Source: Pohlia nutans
Lineage: Eukaryota > Streptophyta > Bryopsida > Bryales > Mniaceae
Direction of reading: 5' to 3'
NCBI GenBank assembly: GCA_022496805.1
Contig: CM040088.1
Location: 12,245,001-12,309,000, forward strand
Length of the DNA stretch: 64,000 bases
Shown: positions 21,836 through 32,364 of the stretch, piece by piece
Position numbering within the stretch: the first letter of the stretch is position 1
Layout: the number at the start of each line of letters is the position of its first letter
Notes under the pieces: generated by a model
What the model saw: the letters and a program-made list of their open reading frames with translations, nothing else
Databases searched by the model: none
What the model was told of the DNA's origin: nothing
Translations under genes and position numbers: made by a program

Positions 21836-23163
21836 TCAAACGTCTCCCAGGTGTGTGGTGCATCGGTATTGGTGGTCGTGGTATTTGATCGGTGGGTTTG
21901 GTTGGTTGTCCGAGGGCGTATATAGGATGTATCGATAGTATGCACAACGGTAATGTCTACCGAGGATACCGCTGGTTGTGGCAGTTTCTTCTGAATCGCT
22001 TTCTTCACGTCGTCATCAAGTAATAATGGGCATTTATGCCCCGGATGCTCCCTTGATCCACAAATGTTGCATGGATACCTCTGGATCGGTGTGTTGGGGC
22101 GGAAATGGCCTCGGTTGTCGTTGCTTACCGGGTTAGGTTTGGGTTGTGGTTGGATCGGAAGGACTGTTGCCGCGTCGGTTCTCTTTCCGTACTTGCTAGC
22201 TGGGTTTCGAAAGCAGGTTTCCCAGTCGTGTCCCGTTCGTCCACAACCGGAACACTTCATATTTCGCTGGGGGTTCTCTCCGGTACTCAGTGCAGGGTGG
22301 TCGTATCGGGCTGGCCTCGGAAGTCCCTCTTCCGCTGTTTGAGCCGCAGTTACCGCTTCCAAAAACGTCTGGAAATTTAAACTGACAGTGGCAACTTGAA
22401 GGTATTCTAGTAATCCTGCACGGAAATTACTCAACATAAACATATCGTCAGGAGGAACTGTTAGGTTTTCCGCTAGTTGTTGTAAACGTTCGGCATAGTC
22501 ATCGACGAATTCATTCGGTAGCTGAATGAGGGTTCGGAATTGAATGTATGTCTGATCATCGGTTTTGATGGTTCGGTAACGTCGTTTGAAGACTTCATGA
22601 AGTGTGGCAGTCGGGTTGAGTTTCCTGTGATACGCAAACCAATTGGATTCCTTGTCGGTTAGAGAATTAGCAAACAATTCAAGTTGATCGAACGTTTGAT
22701 TTTTGCCATTCAGTAATAATGCTGCTCCGAATTTCCGACAGTGGGTTTCTGGGCACTTACCTGTCTTATATTCGGGATACGGTACGACTTTCCTGGCTGT
22801 GTGAGCGGTGCGATGGCCCGGTTGCTGGGGTATATCCTTTGGTTCTTGGTGAGGGCGGTAAACTTGGGTCGGTACTCCGGGCGCCACGATCCGTCGGGAC
22901 TGTGGATAGTAATAGGGACACGCCATGGTATGATGGTCGGGATTGCCACAAAATAGACAAAAATACACAGTAGGGCGGTAATGTACCTGATGTGGTTGTT
23001 GGTGTTGCGGATAGGTAACTGTTGCTGGTATGCGGTTGTGTGGTAGGATTGGAGTGGATATCTGCTCGTGTACGTCTTGGTGGAAGTGTGTTTGGGCTCT
23101 TGTGCATGGGACCGGATCGGTGTCTGGTAGTGAGCTTGCCGCGCGAGTGTGTTCTTGAACCAT
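21796..23163 (-). CDS. Gag polyprotein of the LTR element, three CCHC zinc knuckles
   Basis: The protein has 455 residues. A capsid-type Gag domain (about 145-275) has the pattern LELFANSLTDKESNWF, then VFKRRYRT and LPNEFVDDYAERLQQLAENL. Three CX2CX4HX4C knuckles are present: Cys69-Cys82, before the capsid domain, and Cys304-Cys317 and Cys365-Cys378, after it. The two C-terminal knuckles are expected for nucleocapsid RNA binding; the N-terminal one is unusual. The frame is intact, in keeping with the element's youth. The protein would form the virus-like particle that packages element RNA. Confidence 0.9.
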   Translation of the reverse strand: MVQEHTRAASSLPDTDPVPCTRAQTHFHQDVHEQISTPILPHNRIPATVTYPQHQQPHQVHYRPTVYFCLFCGNPDHHTMACPYYYPQSRRIVAPGVPTQVYRPHQEPKDIPQQPGHRTAHTARKVVPYPEYKTGKCPETHCRKFGAALLLNGKNQTFDQLELFANSLTDKESNWFAYHRKLNPTATLHEVFKRRYRTIKTDDQTYIQFRTLIQLPNEFVDDYAERLQQLAENLTVPPDDMFMLSNFRAGLLEYLQVATVSLNFQTFLEAVTAAQTAEEGLPRPARYDHPALSTGENPQRNMKCSGCGRTGHDWETCFRNPASKYGKRTDAATVLPIQPQPKPNPVSNDNRGHFRPNTPIQRYPCNICGSREHPGHKCPLLLDDDVKKAIQKKLPQPAVSSVDITVVHTIDTSYIRPRTTNQTHRSNTTTTNTDAPHTWETFDWQTEEKLRDEMI

Positions 23164-23300
23164 TAAACAGGATAACTAGTCTAGTGACGTGGGTTATAAT
23201 ACTGGTTCGGTACTCGTCTTTTCGGATTGTCTCGCGAGTTCTGCAAAACGATATGTACTGGGATCTGTCGATGCAACTAGGAAAGCAAAAGATTCTAGAA

Positions 23301-23323
23301 TTCGAAACACTAGATGGTCGCCA
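23301..23323 (-). promoter_or_regulatory. Primer binding site, not initiator Met type
   Basis: Two bases after the 5' LTR the minus strand reads TGGCGACCATCTAGTG.... Its complement (plus strand, ttcgaaacactagatggtcg then CCA) has exactly the geometry of a tRNA 3' end: T-loop TTCGAAA, a 5-nt T-stem strand, a 7-nt acceptor strand, discriminator G, CCA. A tRNA whose 5' end is GACCATC is required; tRNA-Arg is my guess. Confidence 0.75.
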
Positions 23324-23325
23324 AA

Positions 23326-23768
23326 TGGTAGTTACTCTTTATAATCGTCTGCTCGGTAATCACTACCGGTAAGAAGAGAGAAACTAATCGTAAGTACAGA
23401 AACTAAAAGATCTAAAAACACTAGACAAGCAAAAAAGATTACCGGAATTCAGTCGGTAACTCCTCCCACTAGTATAGTCAGGGATGGAATCATCAAGTAC
23501 AAGTATCTGGAAGGAACTTACTCGGTAGATACGATATCCAAAAGGAAAGGAAGGAAAACAAAACAGTCATATATCTTGGAAAATGGACCGTGCCAATGAG
23601 TTTGGCTTCATTGCTTATATACATCAGTACAACCAGATCTGACCGTTAGGTCAGATCGGTAAAAAAGTGTTTTTCTAGATCTACTTTCTGTGGTAACTTG
23701 GAATTTTACCGGGGTAGTAAAAAATCCAGATAGGTAGGCTACCGGTAATTACTAAGTTACCGTTAACA
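23326..23768 (-). repeat. 5' LTR of the Gag-protease element
   Basis: It is the 443-bp partner of 17357-17799, differing at two bases. The right flank carries the second TCAAC. It should contain the promoter, but no TATA box can be assigned with confidence. Confidence 0.95.
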
Positions 23769-23773
23769 TCAAC

Positions 23774-24579
23774 CGATCTCAATCCTTCTTGCTTATTTCA
23801 CTTTTACACTATTGGTCTCCTACTAAGTCTTGCACGCTTTCACTTGGTCTCTCCGATGTGCATCTTATGTTCCCCTTGCTATCTTGATCTTGAATCTTGT
23901 ATTTGAACTTGCTACGGCTAGCACAACTGGAGCAGTTGCTACTACCACAAATGCAGCAGCTAATACGACTCACGAAATCAAAGTTACAATGCGAGAAACC
24001 ACCTACTTGAGAGATGGAACTAATTATGCCATTTGGGCATTTCGTGTCAAGATTATATTAGAACGAGATGGTCTAATACTATAATATCCCTCCCACCGCT
24101 GAACTCGATGCATGCTCCTAAAGCAGCTGGTGGATTCAAAACTTATTACATTTTATCTCTGACAGTGGTTGATTCAGCCATTCATCGTTGTTTTTCTAAT
24201 GACCCCTATCAATGTTGGTAGACCTTGCATAATCATTATGAGTCCAAAAATGCCAATAGAAAAGTTGTTTTGCTTGAAAAAGTTGTATTCATGAAAAAGA
24301 AAAATGACATCTCTATGGATATCTATTTGAGTGAGATCAAAGAGACTATTGGATAGTTAGAAGACGTTCAGTGGGTTGTTCCAGAAGATCTAGTTGTCAT
24401 GATGACCCTAAGATCTTTACCAAAAGAATATTATTTCTTTATGAAAGCTCAGTCATTAGGTAGTAACATTCCTACGTTTAATGAATTTAATAAGAGACTA
24501 CTCGACAAGGAACTTTAAGTCAAGAACTTTACCGAAGCCAATGACTTTGAGGCTATGGCGATCGATACTTTCCACCCTA
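23774..24579 (+). pseudogene. Copia 2 gag remnant
   Basis: After the LTR-element insertion the Copia gag resumes. The frame HEIKVTMRETTYLRDGTNY then AIWAFRVKIILERDG is a Copia Gag N-terminus, and later pieces (NHYESKNANRK, MDIYLSEIKETIG, LPKEYYFFMKAQSLG) continue it with several stops and frameshifts. The closest relative in the window is the gag of Copia 3 (46.6-48.2 kb). Confidence 0.75.
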
Positions 24580-24904
24580 GATCACTACTAGAAAATATGT
24601 GTCCAAAACAACAAAAAATCAACAGAGAATTGTTGATAATGGGAGTTGATTTGGACAAGTTGATCTGGACATCTTTCAACAGAGATATGTTGTTTGATTT
24701 TTGTTGTTTTGGTCAAAAAAATTCAACTACACAAAAATAATAATTCTACTACCCGAAATAAAAATTTCAGCTTCCCATACCATAATTTTCCGGCTGCCCG
24801 GACGAAAATTTCAACTGCCCGGGCGGTAGTTTTCAACTGCCCGGGCCCTAATATCCAACTGCCCGAGCCACAATTTTGGGTTGCCAAGACTACCATATCC
24901 TAAC

Positions 24905-24990
24905 ATCTCCGCCCACCGGGTTTGATCACGAGACCTCCTACATGATGACTACAAGATCTTACCAACACACCATTGGTGAGTTGCTTTGTG
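24905..24990 (-). promoter_or_regulatory. tRNA-like pol III box module inside the CACTA element
   Basis: On the minus strand 'ggtgtgttggtaagatc' (weak box A) precedes GTGATCAAACCCGG (box B, GWTCRANNC) by about 40 bp, with 'aggaggtct' between them as in the CATCAGG elements (gggaggtct). To the right on the minus strand lie 'ctgcccg' repeats, also shared. Confidence 0.4.
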
Positions 24991-25249
24991 CCACAACCGG
25001 TTACTTATTGTTACTTATAAATGCCGACATCAAAAATTTGGACTTTTGACAATTTCAGTAAACTTTGAAGGCTTGTTTCTCCTTCATACGGTGTCCGATT
25101 TTAATAAAAATTATTGGAAAAGTTGCGTTTTAAAGTCTAGTATTAGTGGTAAAATTTTTACTTTGATCCAATATGTTGTGAAGTTTTTATAGACATTTTA
25201 GTAGAAGGGGGTTCAACAAAAAATAACTTTTGTCTTTGATACCCAAAAA

Positions 25250-25845
25250 ATATGTTTTTAGAAAATTTTAATTTTTTTTATAGATATAGAAAAAAAGCCT
25301 GCCTAATCCACTTCAAAAAAAAATTTGAAAAAAAAAAAGTTTTTGACATCGCTAAAAATATCCAAAGTCTGTTGTGGAAAAAAAAACAGCTCCCAGCCAT
25401 CAAAATTTCGTCGAAAAAAATATATTTTTGGAATTTTTTGAAACTTTTTGTACATATAGAAAAAAGCCTGCCTGATCCACTACAAAAAGAAAAATTGAAA
25501 AAATATAATTTTTGACATCGCTAAAAATATTCAAAGTCTGCAGTGGTAAAAAAACAGCTCCTAGCCATCAAAATTTAGTCGAAAAAAATATATTTTTTGA
25601 ATTTTCCGAAACTTTTTCTAGGTACAGAAAAAAGCCTGCCCGATCCAATGCAAAAAAAAATTTGAAGAAAAAAATGTTTTGACATCGCTAAAAATATCCG
25701 AAGTCTACTGTAGAAAAAAAAACAACTCCTAGCCATCAAAATTTCGTTGAAAAAAATATATTTCTGGAATTTGTTGAAACTTTTTATAAGTACAAATAAA
25801 AGCCTACCTGATCCAGTCCCAAAAAAAAATTGAAAATTTTTTTTT
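25250..25845. repeat. Tandem repeat, 168-bp period, four units
   Basis: The landmark 'gcctgcc-gatccactac' (with small changes) recurs at 25299, 25467, 25635 and 25803, spaced 168 bp each time. Units contain A/T runs and 'aacagctcc-agccatcaaaattt'. Related units with 156-177 bp spacing occur in all four CATCAGG copies. Confidence 0.85.
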
Positions 25846-26485
25846 TTTTGTTATTTTTGTAAATAAAATTAATTCGAAATTTTTATAAATTTTTAATAAA
25901 ATAATAATATTAAGTATTACTAAAATGTTTAAAAAATGTTTTTATAATGCTCAAAAATTATTTTAAAACTATTTTATTTTATTTTATTTTGTTTTATATT
26001 AAGAATATATTAAGAAAATATTAAAGAATTATTATCCAACCTGATGTGGCCGATATGCTGCCAGAGATCCACATGAGATTTCATTTTTTATTTTTTATTT
26101 TTTATTTTATTTTTAAAATTATTTTTTATTTTATTTTATTTTATTTTATTAATTTATATGCATGAGAATTCGCGGTTTTGATGAGGCTTTAGATTTCCTC
26201 TAATGTTACAGAAAGTTAAAAATTTGTGAAAAAAGCACTTATAGTGCACAAATCAACAGAAATCAGTGAAAAAGGCACTTCCAGTGCACGGACCAACAGA
26301 AATCAGGCGACTTCTGTTGTTGCATTTACAGAAAGTTAGAAATCAGTGAAAAAGGCACTTACAGTGCACGGACCAACAGAAATGAGTTGATTTTCTGTTG
26401 ATTTGGTCGTGATTTTCTAGTAGTGGATCTAGCAGCTTCAATACCAATTGACGTCCCGATCGATCATGCGGATTAGTTTCATCTA

Positions 26486-26705
26486 AGGTAAACGTACTTT
26501 AAACCACCACGACACCTAAAACCACCAATTTCTACAGCCTTCTTTCATTTCAGGAAGGAAATGTAGGCTTTCATTACATGACTTATGCATCAATTGCTCA
26601 AGAGTTAAGTCATGTACCGACAACTTACATTTCCTCCCTAAAATGAAGAAAGGGTGTAGAAGTTGGTGGTTTTAGGTGTCGTGGTGGTTTAAGGTACGTC
26701 TACCT
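26486..26705. mobile_element. Foldback MITE with TA duplication, 220 bp
   Basis: A long inverted repeat starts AGGTAAACGTACTTTAAACC and runs more than 40 bp (through ccaccacgacacctaaaaccacca), with an inner second pair (acttacatttcct / aggaaatgtag). TA flanks both sides (26484-26485, 26706-26707). The interrupted Copia gag continues in the homologous copy at about 48005. The TA duplication suggests a Tc1/mariner-type source. Confidence 0.8.
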
Positions 26706-26866
26706 TAGTCGAAGCAGCAAATCCTCCAGATCTCACAGAGGGTCTCGTTGTCGTGGCAAAGTCGCCACATACTTCGTCTCCGGGTTTGAAGCCAATATGA
26801 TATGATGTATGACTTATCATCTAGCCTGCTGTGATGAACTGGTTTACTTGTCATTTATGCATCTAA

Positions 26867-27193
26867 GGGCCGCTTCACACGATGGCCGTCCAAATCAAGA
26901 GGTCGTGGGATTGAGTGGCCAAACTTTGTTGAGAGTCCAAAGAAATGGGCTGAAAAATAATCGACAGCCTCTCGACCATAGTTTAGGTTTCTATTTTTGT
27001 TCGACCCAAACTTCCTTCGAGAGTCCGTCAACTTTGGTCAAAAAGTGTTACCATATAGGCATTTTGAAGGAAGACGGCCTTTGGACTTTGGCCTCTATTA
27101 TGAAGGGTCGAGAAGCCGAATTCTTAGTTTCTTGCAATCCGATTGGTGAAAATCGATGGCCTCTTGACCTTTGGCCATAGTGTGAAGCGGTCC
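26867..27193. mobile_element. Tourist-like MITE, GGGCCGCTTCACAC ends
   Basis: The ends GGGCCGCTTCACACGATGGCC-like and its inverse (ggccatagtgtgaagcggtcc) differ at two bases, and TAA flanks both sides (26864-26866, 27194-27196). A 3-bp TAA duplication and G-rich ends fit PIF/Harbinger. The interior is rich in 'ggcc' and 'gtcga' blocks; no coding capacity. Confidence 0.8.
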
Positions 27194-27296
27194 TAAACCT
27201 TATTCATTTTTTTGTAGGAAAGCAACTTATTTTAGTGATGAAGGTGCCTGTGGAGATGATTCCTAACACTACTAGTGTTAACCAGATTAGGTTTAA

Positions 27297-27876
27297 CCCC
27301 TAAACGTACCAGGGTGTCCCTGGAATTGACAATTTGAGAAAAAACATTATAGACTACTATTTAGAAGAATATTTTGAAATTGATATACAAATGAAAGTTC
27401 TAGATTTTGAAGTTTAGATTCCATTTGTACGGTTTGATTCACTAATACTATCACCAATATTTAATTATAAAATTTGAAAGTTAAAATTCAAAATTCCTTC
27501 TAAATTCGATTACAAACAAAATTTTAATATTTTTTGAGTAAAATTTGTTGGAATGAATTTGAAATGAGATACTCTTAAACGTGGTGATTCTTTGAAATTT
27601 TTGTGTTTCTTAAATCTATGACCTCATTTTTGCAAGGCTACTTTTGAACTACAGTCAATGCAATTTTGGCTTGGTCAACGACTTGACATACTTCTAAATT
27701 TGTAATTTTAGAAAAGTATGTAATCAAGTATGACTAAATCCAACTGTTAGATAGGACAACAACTTGGTGAAGAATCTCCGAAAAATTGGATGACTTTCAT
27801 CCAAGCATTGGTGAGAACGTGAGAAGGGTTTGAATCTGTTAGTCGTCCACTTTCTGGATGCTCTGACGTTGAGGGG
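27297..27876. mobile_element. TTAA-MITE copy 3, 580 bp
   Basis: The ends CCCCTAAACGTACCAGGG and tctgacgttgagggg are flanked by TTAA on both sides (27293-27296, 27877-27880). It has the same length as the copy at 43128-43707, and about 95 percent of positions agree along the stretches compared. Confidence 0.85.
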
Positions 27877-27880
27877 TTAA

Positions 27881-28709
27881 CTACTGGTATGTCACGATTT
27901 CTAAATTCTATCTTTTTTATTTTTATTTATTTATTTAGTTTTAAGAAACAAATGGATGCTTTAGTTCCATTGCACAACGATAAATTGCAAACATCACACT
28001 GTGAACAAAGAGAGCACGGTTTCCATGCTCCCCCACAGGTGATTTCTTTTGGAATTTTTCTTCATGTAGTATCTGGACTAGGCCCAATGCTCCTAATCAT
28101 TTCTAACTAAGAGCGACGCCATCACCTTAAACATGAGGTCCGGGAACAATCCCTGTCACGCATTGGGTTCATATCAAGAAAGGAGGTATTTGCCCTCACG
28201 ACGTGCATCTGATCCGAATTGAACCACTGCTCTCGTTGGTGCTAATGTGCACACCTAAAGGGAACCCACCTCCAGCTGTCATGTTATAGTTTAAGGTCGT
28301 TCCGAACCAGCAAATTCTATCTTAGCTTTATGTCATGTAATTCCCCCGCTTTCCAGGAAAATGCTTGGGGTATTCACTATCTCATTTGGTGAATCGTTTA
28401 ATTTTATGGGCCTGGAATGCACTAGGTCCAAGTCCTAACTTGTTTTTGAAATCCCATTGATCCAAAGTGCTACACAACAACTCTAAAGTTCCAAGTCTGG
28501 ATACAAATAGTAATGCTTACATGATGCATTGACACGCAGAGTTTGAGAGTCTCAAGTTTAGACTCAATCAACTTTCCCCCCACAACAGTGCCATGTGTGC
28601 TAATTGAATAGAAATTAAAAATGATATGATATGAACAAATGAGAATGTAACTTTTATTTTGTCTTGTCATTATAAAGAGCATTACATCAAGTGTAGTGTC
28701 TTCTTGGGG
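27881..28709. other. No gene seen
   Basis: This is unassigned DNA. The short frames have no family features. The stretch 28100-28270 has a more even base composition ('gtccgggaacaatccctgtcacgc') and may be an old repeat. Confidence 0.4.
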
Positions 28710-28951
28710 GGTTGCACTCTTTTATGTGTGTGAGGAATCACGTAAGTGTACAAGAGGGAAATTAATTTGAACACTATTGTACTATATAATTATATACATA
28801 CAAAAAGCATGTTTAGGACTGATAATAGGGCTATATATATTTATATTATACATATATACATGAAAAAAATAAAAATATTCTAACTGTACAAGGGCATTTT
28901 AAAGGGGGGTCATGAACGCATGTGATTCCAAATTTCAGTAAAGAGTGCACC
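28710..28951. mobile_element. MITE, GCACTCTTT ends, 242 bp
   Basis: The ends GGTTGCACTCTTTTATG and its inverse (agtaaagagtgcacc) are followed inward by a second inverted pair (ggaatcac / gtgattcc). The interior is rich in tata/gtatac. A related copy lies at 229-440 in reverse. Confidence 0.65.
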
Positions 28952-29590
28952 GCCCGAGAGTGATTTTTTACTTTAACATGCATCCATGTATTTACTCCTA
29001 TGCTCTTCATGTTCTCTTTTAGTCTAGTGAGGTATTTTCATCTTTTTAACCTTTCAAAGCTTTGGTGCTCCTTTGTGGCCTAATTTAGTTATAAAAGGCA
29101 AGAAAGACTCTTGTTTCCTCTTATTTTTTGCTTGAAGGTTGGTGGCTAGTAGAGTAGAGATGAGATGAGATGATACTTAGTTGGTTGTCATTTTTTCCTT
29201 TTTCATCTCAGTCCAATTTTTTAAATTTTTTTACAAGCCACCATACTCTCCTCCTATATGAATGATTAACAATGTAGGAATAAAGAGAATAGATTTTCTT
29301 GGAATGGTTTTGTTGATTAAAGTCGTGTATGTATTTATGTACAAGATAATGTATCTGAAAGTAATCTATGTTTTTAGATTCAGTCTTGCATGTGCTGTCA
29401 AGAACAGTTCAATAACATATCCACATGCATTTAGTGTCTACAGTACGAATTTCCATTAGAATACTATAAATCCTGAAAAAGAGCAGTAAATTTTACCTTG
29501 TGTTGAGTCAATTGAACAATGTGCACTCGAAGAGGTCACTAGCATGTATTTAGTGTAACTACGTGCGTTAAGAGGGTATTTAAATGGGGG
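28952..29590. other. No gene seen
   Basis: This is AT-rich unassigned sequence with no recognizable ORF or paired element ends. Confidence 0.4.
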
Positions 29591-29908
29591 CACTACTAGA
29601 GAGTGCGTCAAAACCAAGACAAAACCAAGACACATCTATTGGAACCAACAGAGAATGGGTTTAACGTAGCAAACATTTAGTCATCTGCACAGAACCAACA
29701 AGTTTTCTCGTTGTTTAGCGTGCATGGCCATTTCAATATAGTGGCTTTGATTACATAATAACTATATGTTGCGTTATGTGCTACTACCAAAAATCAAACT
29801 GCATTTTCTGTTCATTGTGATCCGGAATCAACTGTTCCTAACCCGCACAGAACCAACAGAATTTCTGTTGATTTTGTGCGGGTTAGGAACCCCATTTCTC
29901 TAGTAGTG
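29591..29908. mobile_element. CACTA MITE, 318 bp
   Basis: The ends are CACTACTAGAGA and tctctagtagtg, with GGG on both sides (29588-29590, 29909-29911) as a 3-bp duplication. The 'accaacagaa' subterminal motif is shared with the larger CACTA element at 24583, so it is probably a deletion derivative of the same family. Confidence 0.85.
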
Positions 29909-29911
29909 GGG

Positions 29912-31545
29912 CTATCACATAATTGCAATATTTGAGGAGTATTATAAAATATTCTATGTATATTCCAAATAGATTCTTGAATTATTCCTTACTTGAATTT
30001 AAAATGTCATATATTATATATAAAATTTTATAATTAGGTAGAATTTTCTCTTCCAATGAATAAAAAGAACCCTATAGTTTAACTCACGTGGTTTTCTACT
30101 TTTAACATAGAGACCTCTCCGAGAATGTGCAGCAAATAATCGAATGTTGATAAATAAATGATAAATTAGTCTTTGAAGATGCCATGAGTTTAGATGCTTT
30201 GAGTTCATATGATGTGTAGGGCGTTTGTATAGTACGGTGTCGCGATGCAAATGCATATATAATGTAAAAATTTATAGTATTGTTATTTTGATGAGTTTTA
30301 AGATATCTCATTTAAAGAAGAAATGAATAGGTAACATTAGGGAAAGATTGTGAATTGATTCATGATCTTTTCAAGGCTTTAATTGCCTTGTTTATTGACT
30401 AACAAGAGTTAAACCCTAAATTTTTCTTTTTAGAATGAGTTTTGATAATTGTTGAAAAAGAAAGGTGAAGATTGTTTTACCTTTCTTTTAGTTTTTTTGT
30501 GAGTTTATCATTAAAATAAGCGAATGGATAGAAGTATGGGAGAAATTTGGATCACTCAATTAATTTTAGGGTGCCCATGTGGCATGGTATGGGCTGATGT
30601 GTCCCCCCCCCCCCCTTTATGGCATGATAAGGGGAGCCTTCTTCTCCCGAACCTCATTCCCTCTTGTGTTCATTCTTTAGTTTTCTAGTTTTATGCCGTG
30701 TGTTTGAGAAGAAGCAACTTACTGTGTATAGCTTTGATTTCAATGCAAGTTTTGAAAATGTTCTTTTTCTGTCGTGATTCCAATGGTGTGTGTTGCTCTT
30801 CTTTTGAAGTTATTATGAGAAAACTATGGCTTGTGAAGTGAAGGGTCGTTTACTGCCGTTAGAATTCAAAAGCCCGACCTTTGAGAGCTTGTAGAAATCT
30901 GTAAAATAATTATTTTGCTGTAAAATTTTGTGAGTGTTTGTATCAGGTTTATAGCTTTCTAAAAAACTATTAAAATCTTATTTTAGAGTCTGTATGTAAA
31001 AGTTATGAGTGTATAAGTGAGGGGGTTTAGAAATTCCGCATCTTTAGGAATTCTATTCTTAAAGAGCTATAAAACTCGGACAATATTACGATTTGAGCTA
31101 AGTTTTTTATGAGCCATGGGTGATGAAGTCAACTTTCCAAAAACTATGGCGCTGAGTATTTGGAGTTTTTATGTATATTATACGTGCTCTAAAGTGAGGA
31201 GGTATACAGCTTGCCAACGAGTTTTGAAGTCTCAACTTCAGCACCCTATATGTATTGATTGGTAAATTATTTTCTTTTGAAACTTTTATAGATTATGTAG
31301 CTTTGTGTTGGATTTAAAAAAAGTCATAGCAAGCTTGATTTGGAGTAGTTATGCACATGTGGCATTCATTTGAGTGATGACAATAGTTTTGAGGGTTCGA
31401 GCCTCCATGCGGCTTGTTTTGTAATGTAAAACATAACTTTTAGTATTTTAAAGGCATAAACAACAATTTGCATTATGATATTCCCCCATACCTTGAACTT
31501 AGCCTAGTTGTAGTTAGAAACCCTGCGTTTTCCCTTAGCAAAACC
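29912..31545. other. No gene seen
   Basis: This is long AT-rich unassigned DNA. It includes a short poly-C run (about 30602-30616). A lone box-B-like GAGGGTTCGAGCCTCC near 31390 has no matching box A or tRNA fold. Nothing else can be supported. Confidence 0.4.
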
Positions 31546-31549
31546 CTCT

Positions 31550-32364
31550 CTACCCGACAACGGTTCACCAACTCCTTTAGGTGATCTAATTACATTTTGG
31601 TGCACATTTGTGCATTCTGCGCATTTTATCTAAAAAGCTGATTTTCAAACCAATTTGAAAATTATGTAGCAATGACATAATTCAAAATGAATGAACTTAC
31701 TTCTAGATTTATGTATATATTATTCAAAAAATAAAATTTTAGAATCTCAAAATGATTTTATGATGAAGATTTAGAGTATTAAAACTCCCATCTTAATGAC
31801 AGTTTTATCAATTTATGATCAAACTTTGAATGTAAATATAGTTCATGTTTGATTCTATATTTAAAAATCTAAAAATAAGTCAACCTGAAAAATTTCATTC
31901 TCAAGTACATTAGAAAATGAAATCCATCAAAAAAGTTTTTAAAAATAGAGTAACAATTAATCCCTTTCAAAATAACACATTTTAAGATTTAAGACTTTAA
32001 TCAATTCAAAATAAATTGAAAAAGTTGGAAGAAATTTTTCTTCACATATTTGAATACTAGAAAAATTCTTAGCTCAAAATTCCATGCACAACCCTCTATT
32101 CTACTTTTCTTTTAGAATTTAGAGTGCATACTATGCACTGTGACAATGCACTAGTTTACCCTTTATTTCATCCTCCATTAAAATATAACGCTGAATTTTT
32201 AATTTTCTATCAATTTTTTTTCTCTTTTATTGGTACGGTCCATCCTACCACTTTAGATTTCACAAAAATATTTTTCTCTCTAAAATGGATTTTACAAATT
32301 CTCAGCATTCTCAAAAGAGTGGACAAGGACAAGAATTCTAGTGGACCGTACCATACAAATGTCC
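31550..32364. mobile_element. TTTA-type MITE, copy 1 (left end eroded)
   Basis: The body matches 56192-57031 along its length (for example 'attttggtgcacatttgtgca', 'aattatgtagcaatgac', 'accgta-catacaaa' at the right end). The right end GTGGACCGTACCATACAAATGTCC is clear; the left terminal 25 bp have diverged. Confidence 0.65.

Larger units (their letters stand above)
17357..23768 (-). mobile_element. Non-autonomous Gag-protease LTR retrotransposon (Ty3/Gypsy-like), young
   Basis: Two 443-bp LTRs (17357-17799 and 23326-23768) differ at only two positions. The target duplication TCAAC lies at 17352-17356 and 23769-23773; the empty site is visible in Copia 3 near 46440. On the minus strand the order is 5' LTR, primer site, gag, protease, a further long ORF, polypurine tract, 3' LTR. 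No reverse transcriptase, RNase H or integrase motif occurs in the 5.5-kb interior, so it must be mobilized by enzymes from a relative. This is the organization described for TR-GAG-type elements, with an added protease and extra ORF. Confidence 0.9.
24583..26425. mobile_element. CACTA (En/Spm-type) non-autonomous element, 1843 bp
   Basis: The ends are CACTACTAGAAAA and ttttctagtagtg, the canonical CACTA termini, with the 3-bp duplication GAT (24580-24582, 26426-26428). Copia 3 at about 47950 has the uninterrupted site (cctagatctagc). Subterminal repeats 'gtgca-cggaccaacagaaat' recur at the right end. The interior has no transposase but carries a pol-III-like module and four 168-bp tandem units. 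Insertion split the Copia 2 gag. Confidence 0.9.
17137..26782 (+). mobile_element. Copia 2 (5' part only), split by three insertions
   Basis: The element starts with a 179-bp LTR (17137-17315) and a primer site TGGTATCAAAGC (17316). Its body is cut by the LTR element at 17357, the CACTA element at 24583 and the TA-MITE at 26486. The gag remnant runs on either side of each and matches the Copia 3 gag at 46.3-48.2 kb. Homology stops near 26782 and no integrase, RT or 3' LTR follows, so this is a truncated copy. Confidence 0.8.

Noticed and set aside
17357..23768. Treating 18446-19858 or its antisense frames as reverse transcriptase or integrase
   Set aside because: No YxDD, D-D-E or zinc-binding motif occurs. 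The composition is Pro/Thr/Ser-rich followed by coiled coil.
24583..26425. Reading this as a fifth CATCAGG element
   Set aside because: It shares only the internal module. Its ends and 3-bp duplication are those of a CACTA element.
31385..31410. Box-B-like GAGGGTTCGAGCCTCC suggesting a tRNA gene
   Set aside because: No acceptor stem, D-arm or anticodon arm can be folded upstream. A lone T-arm-like string is not a tRNA.
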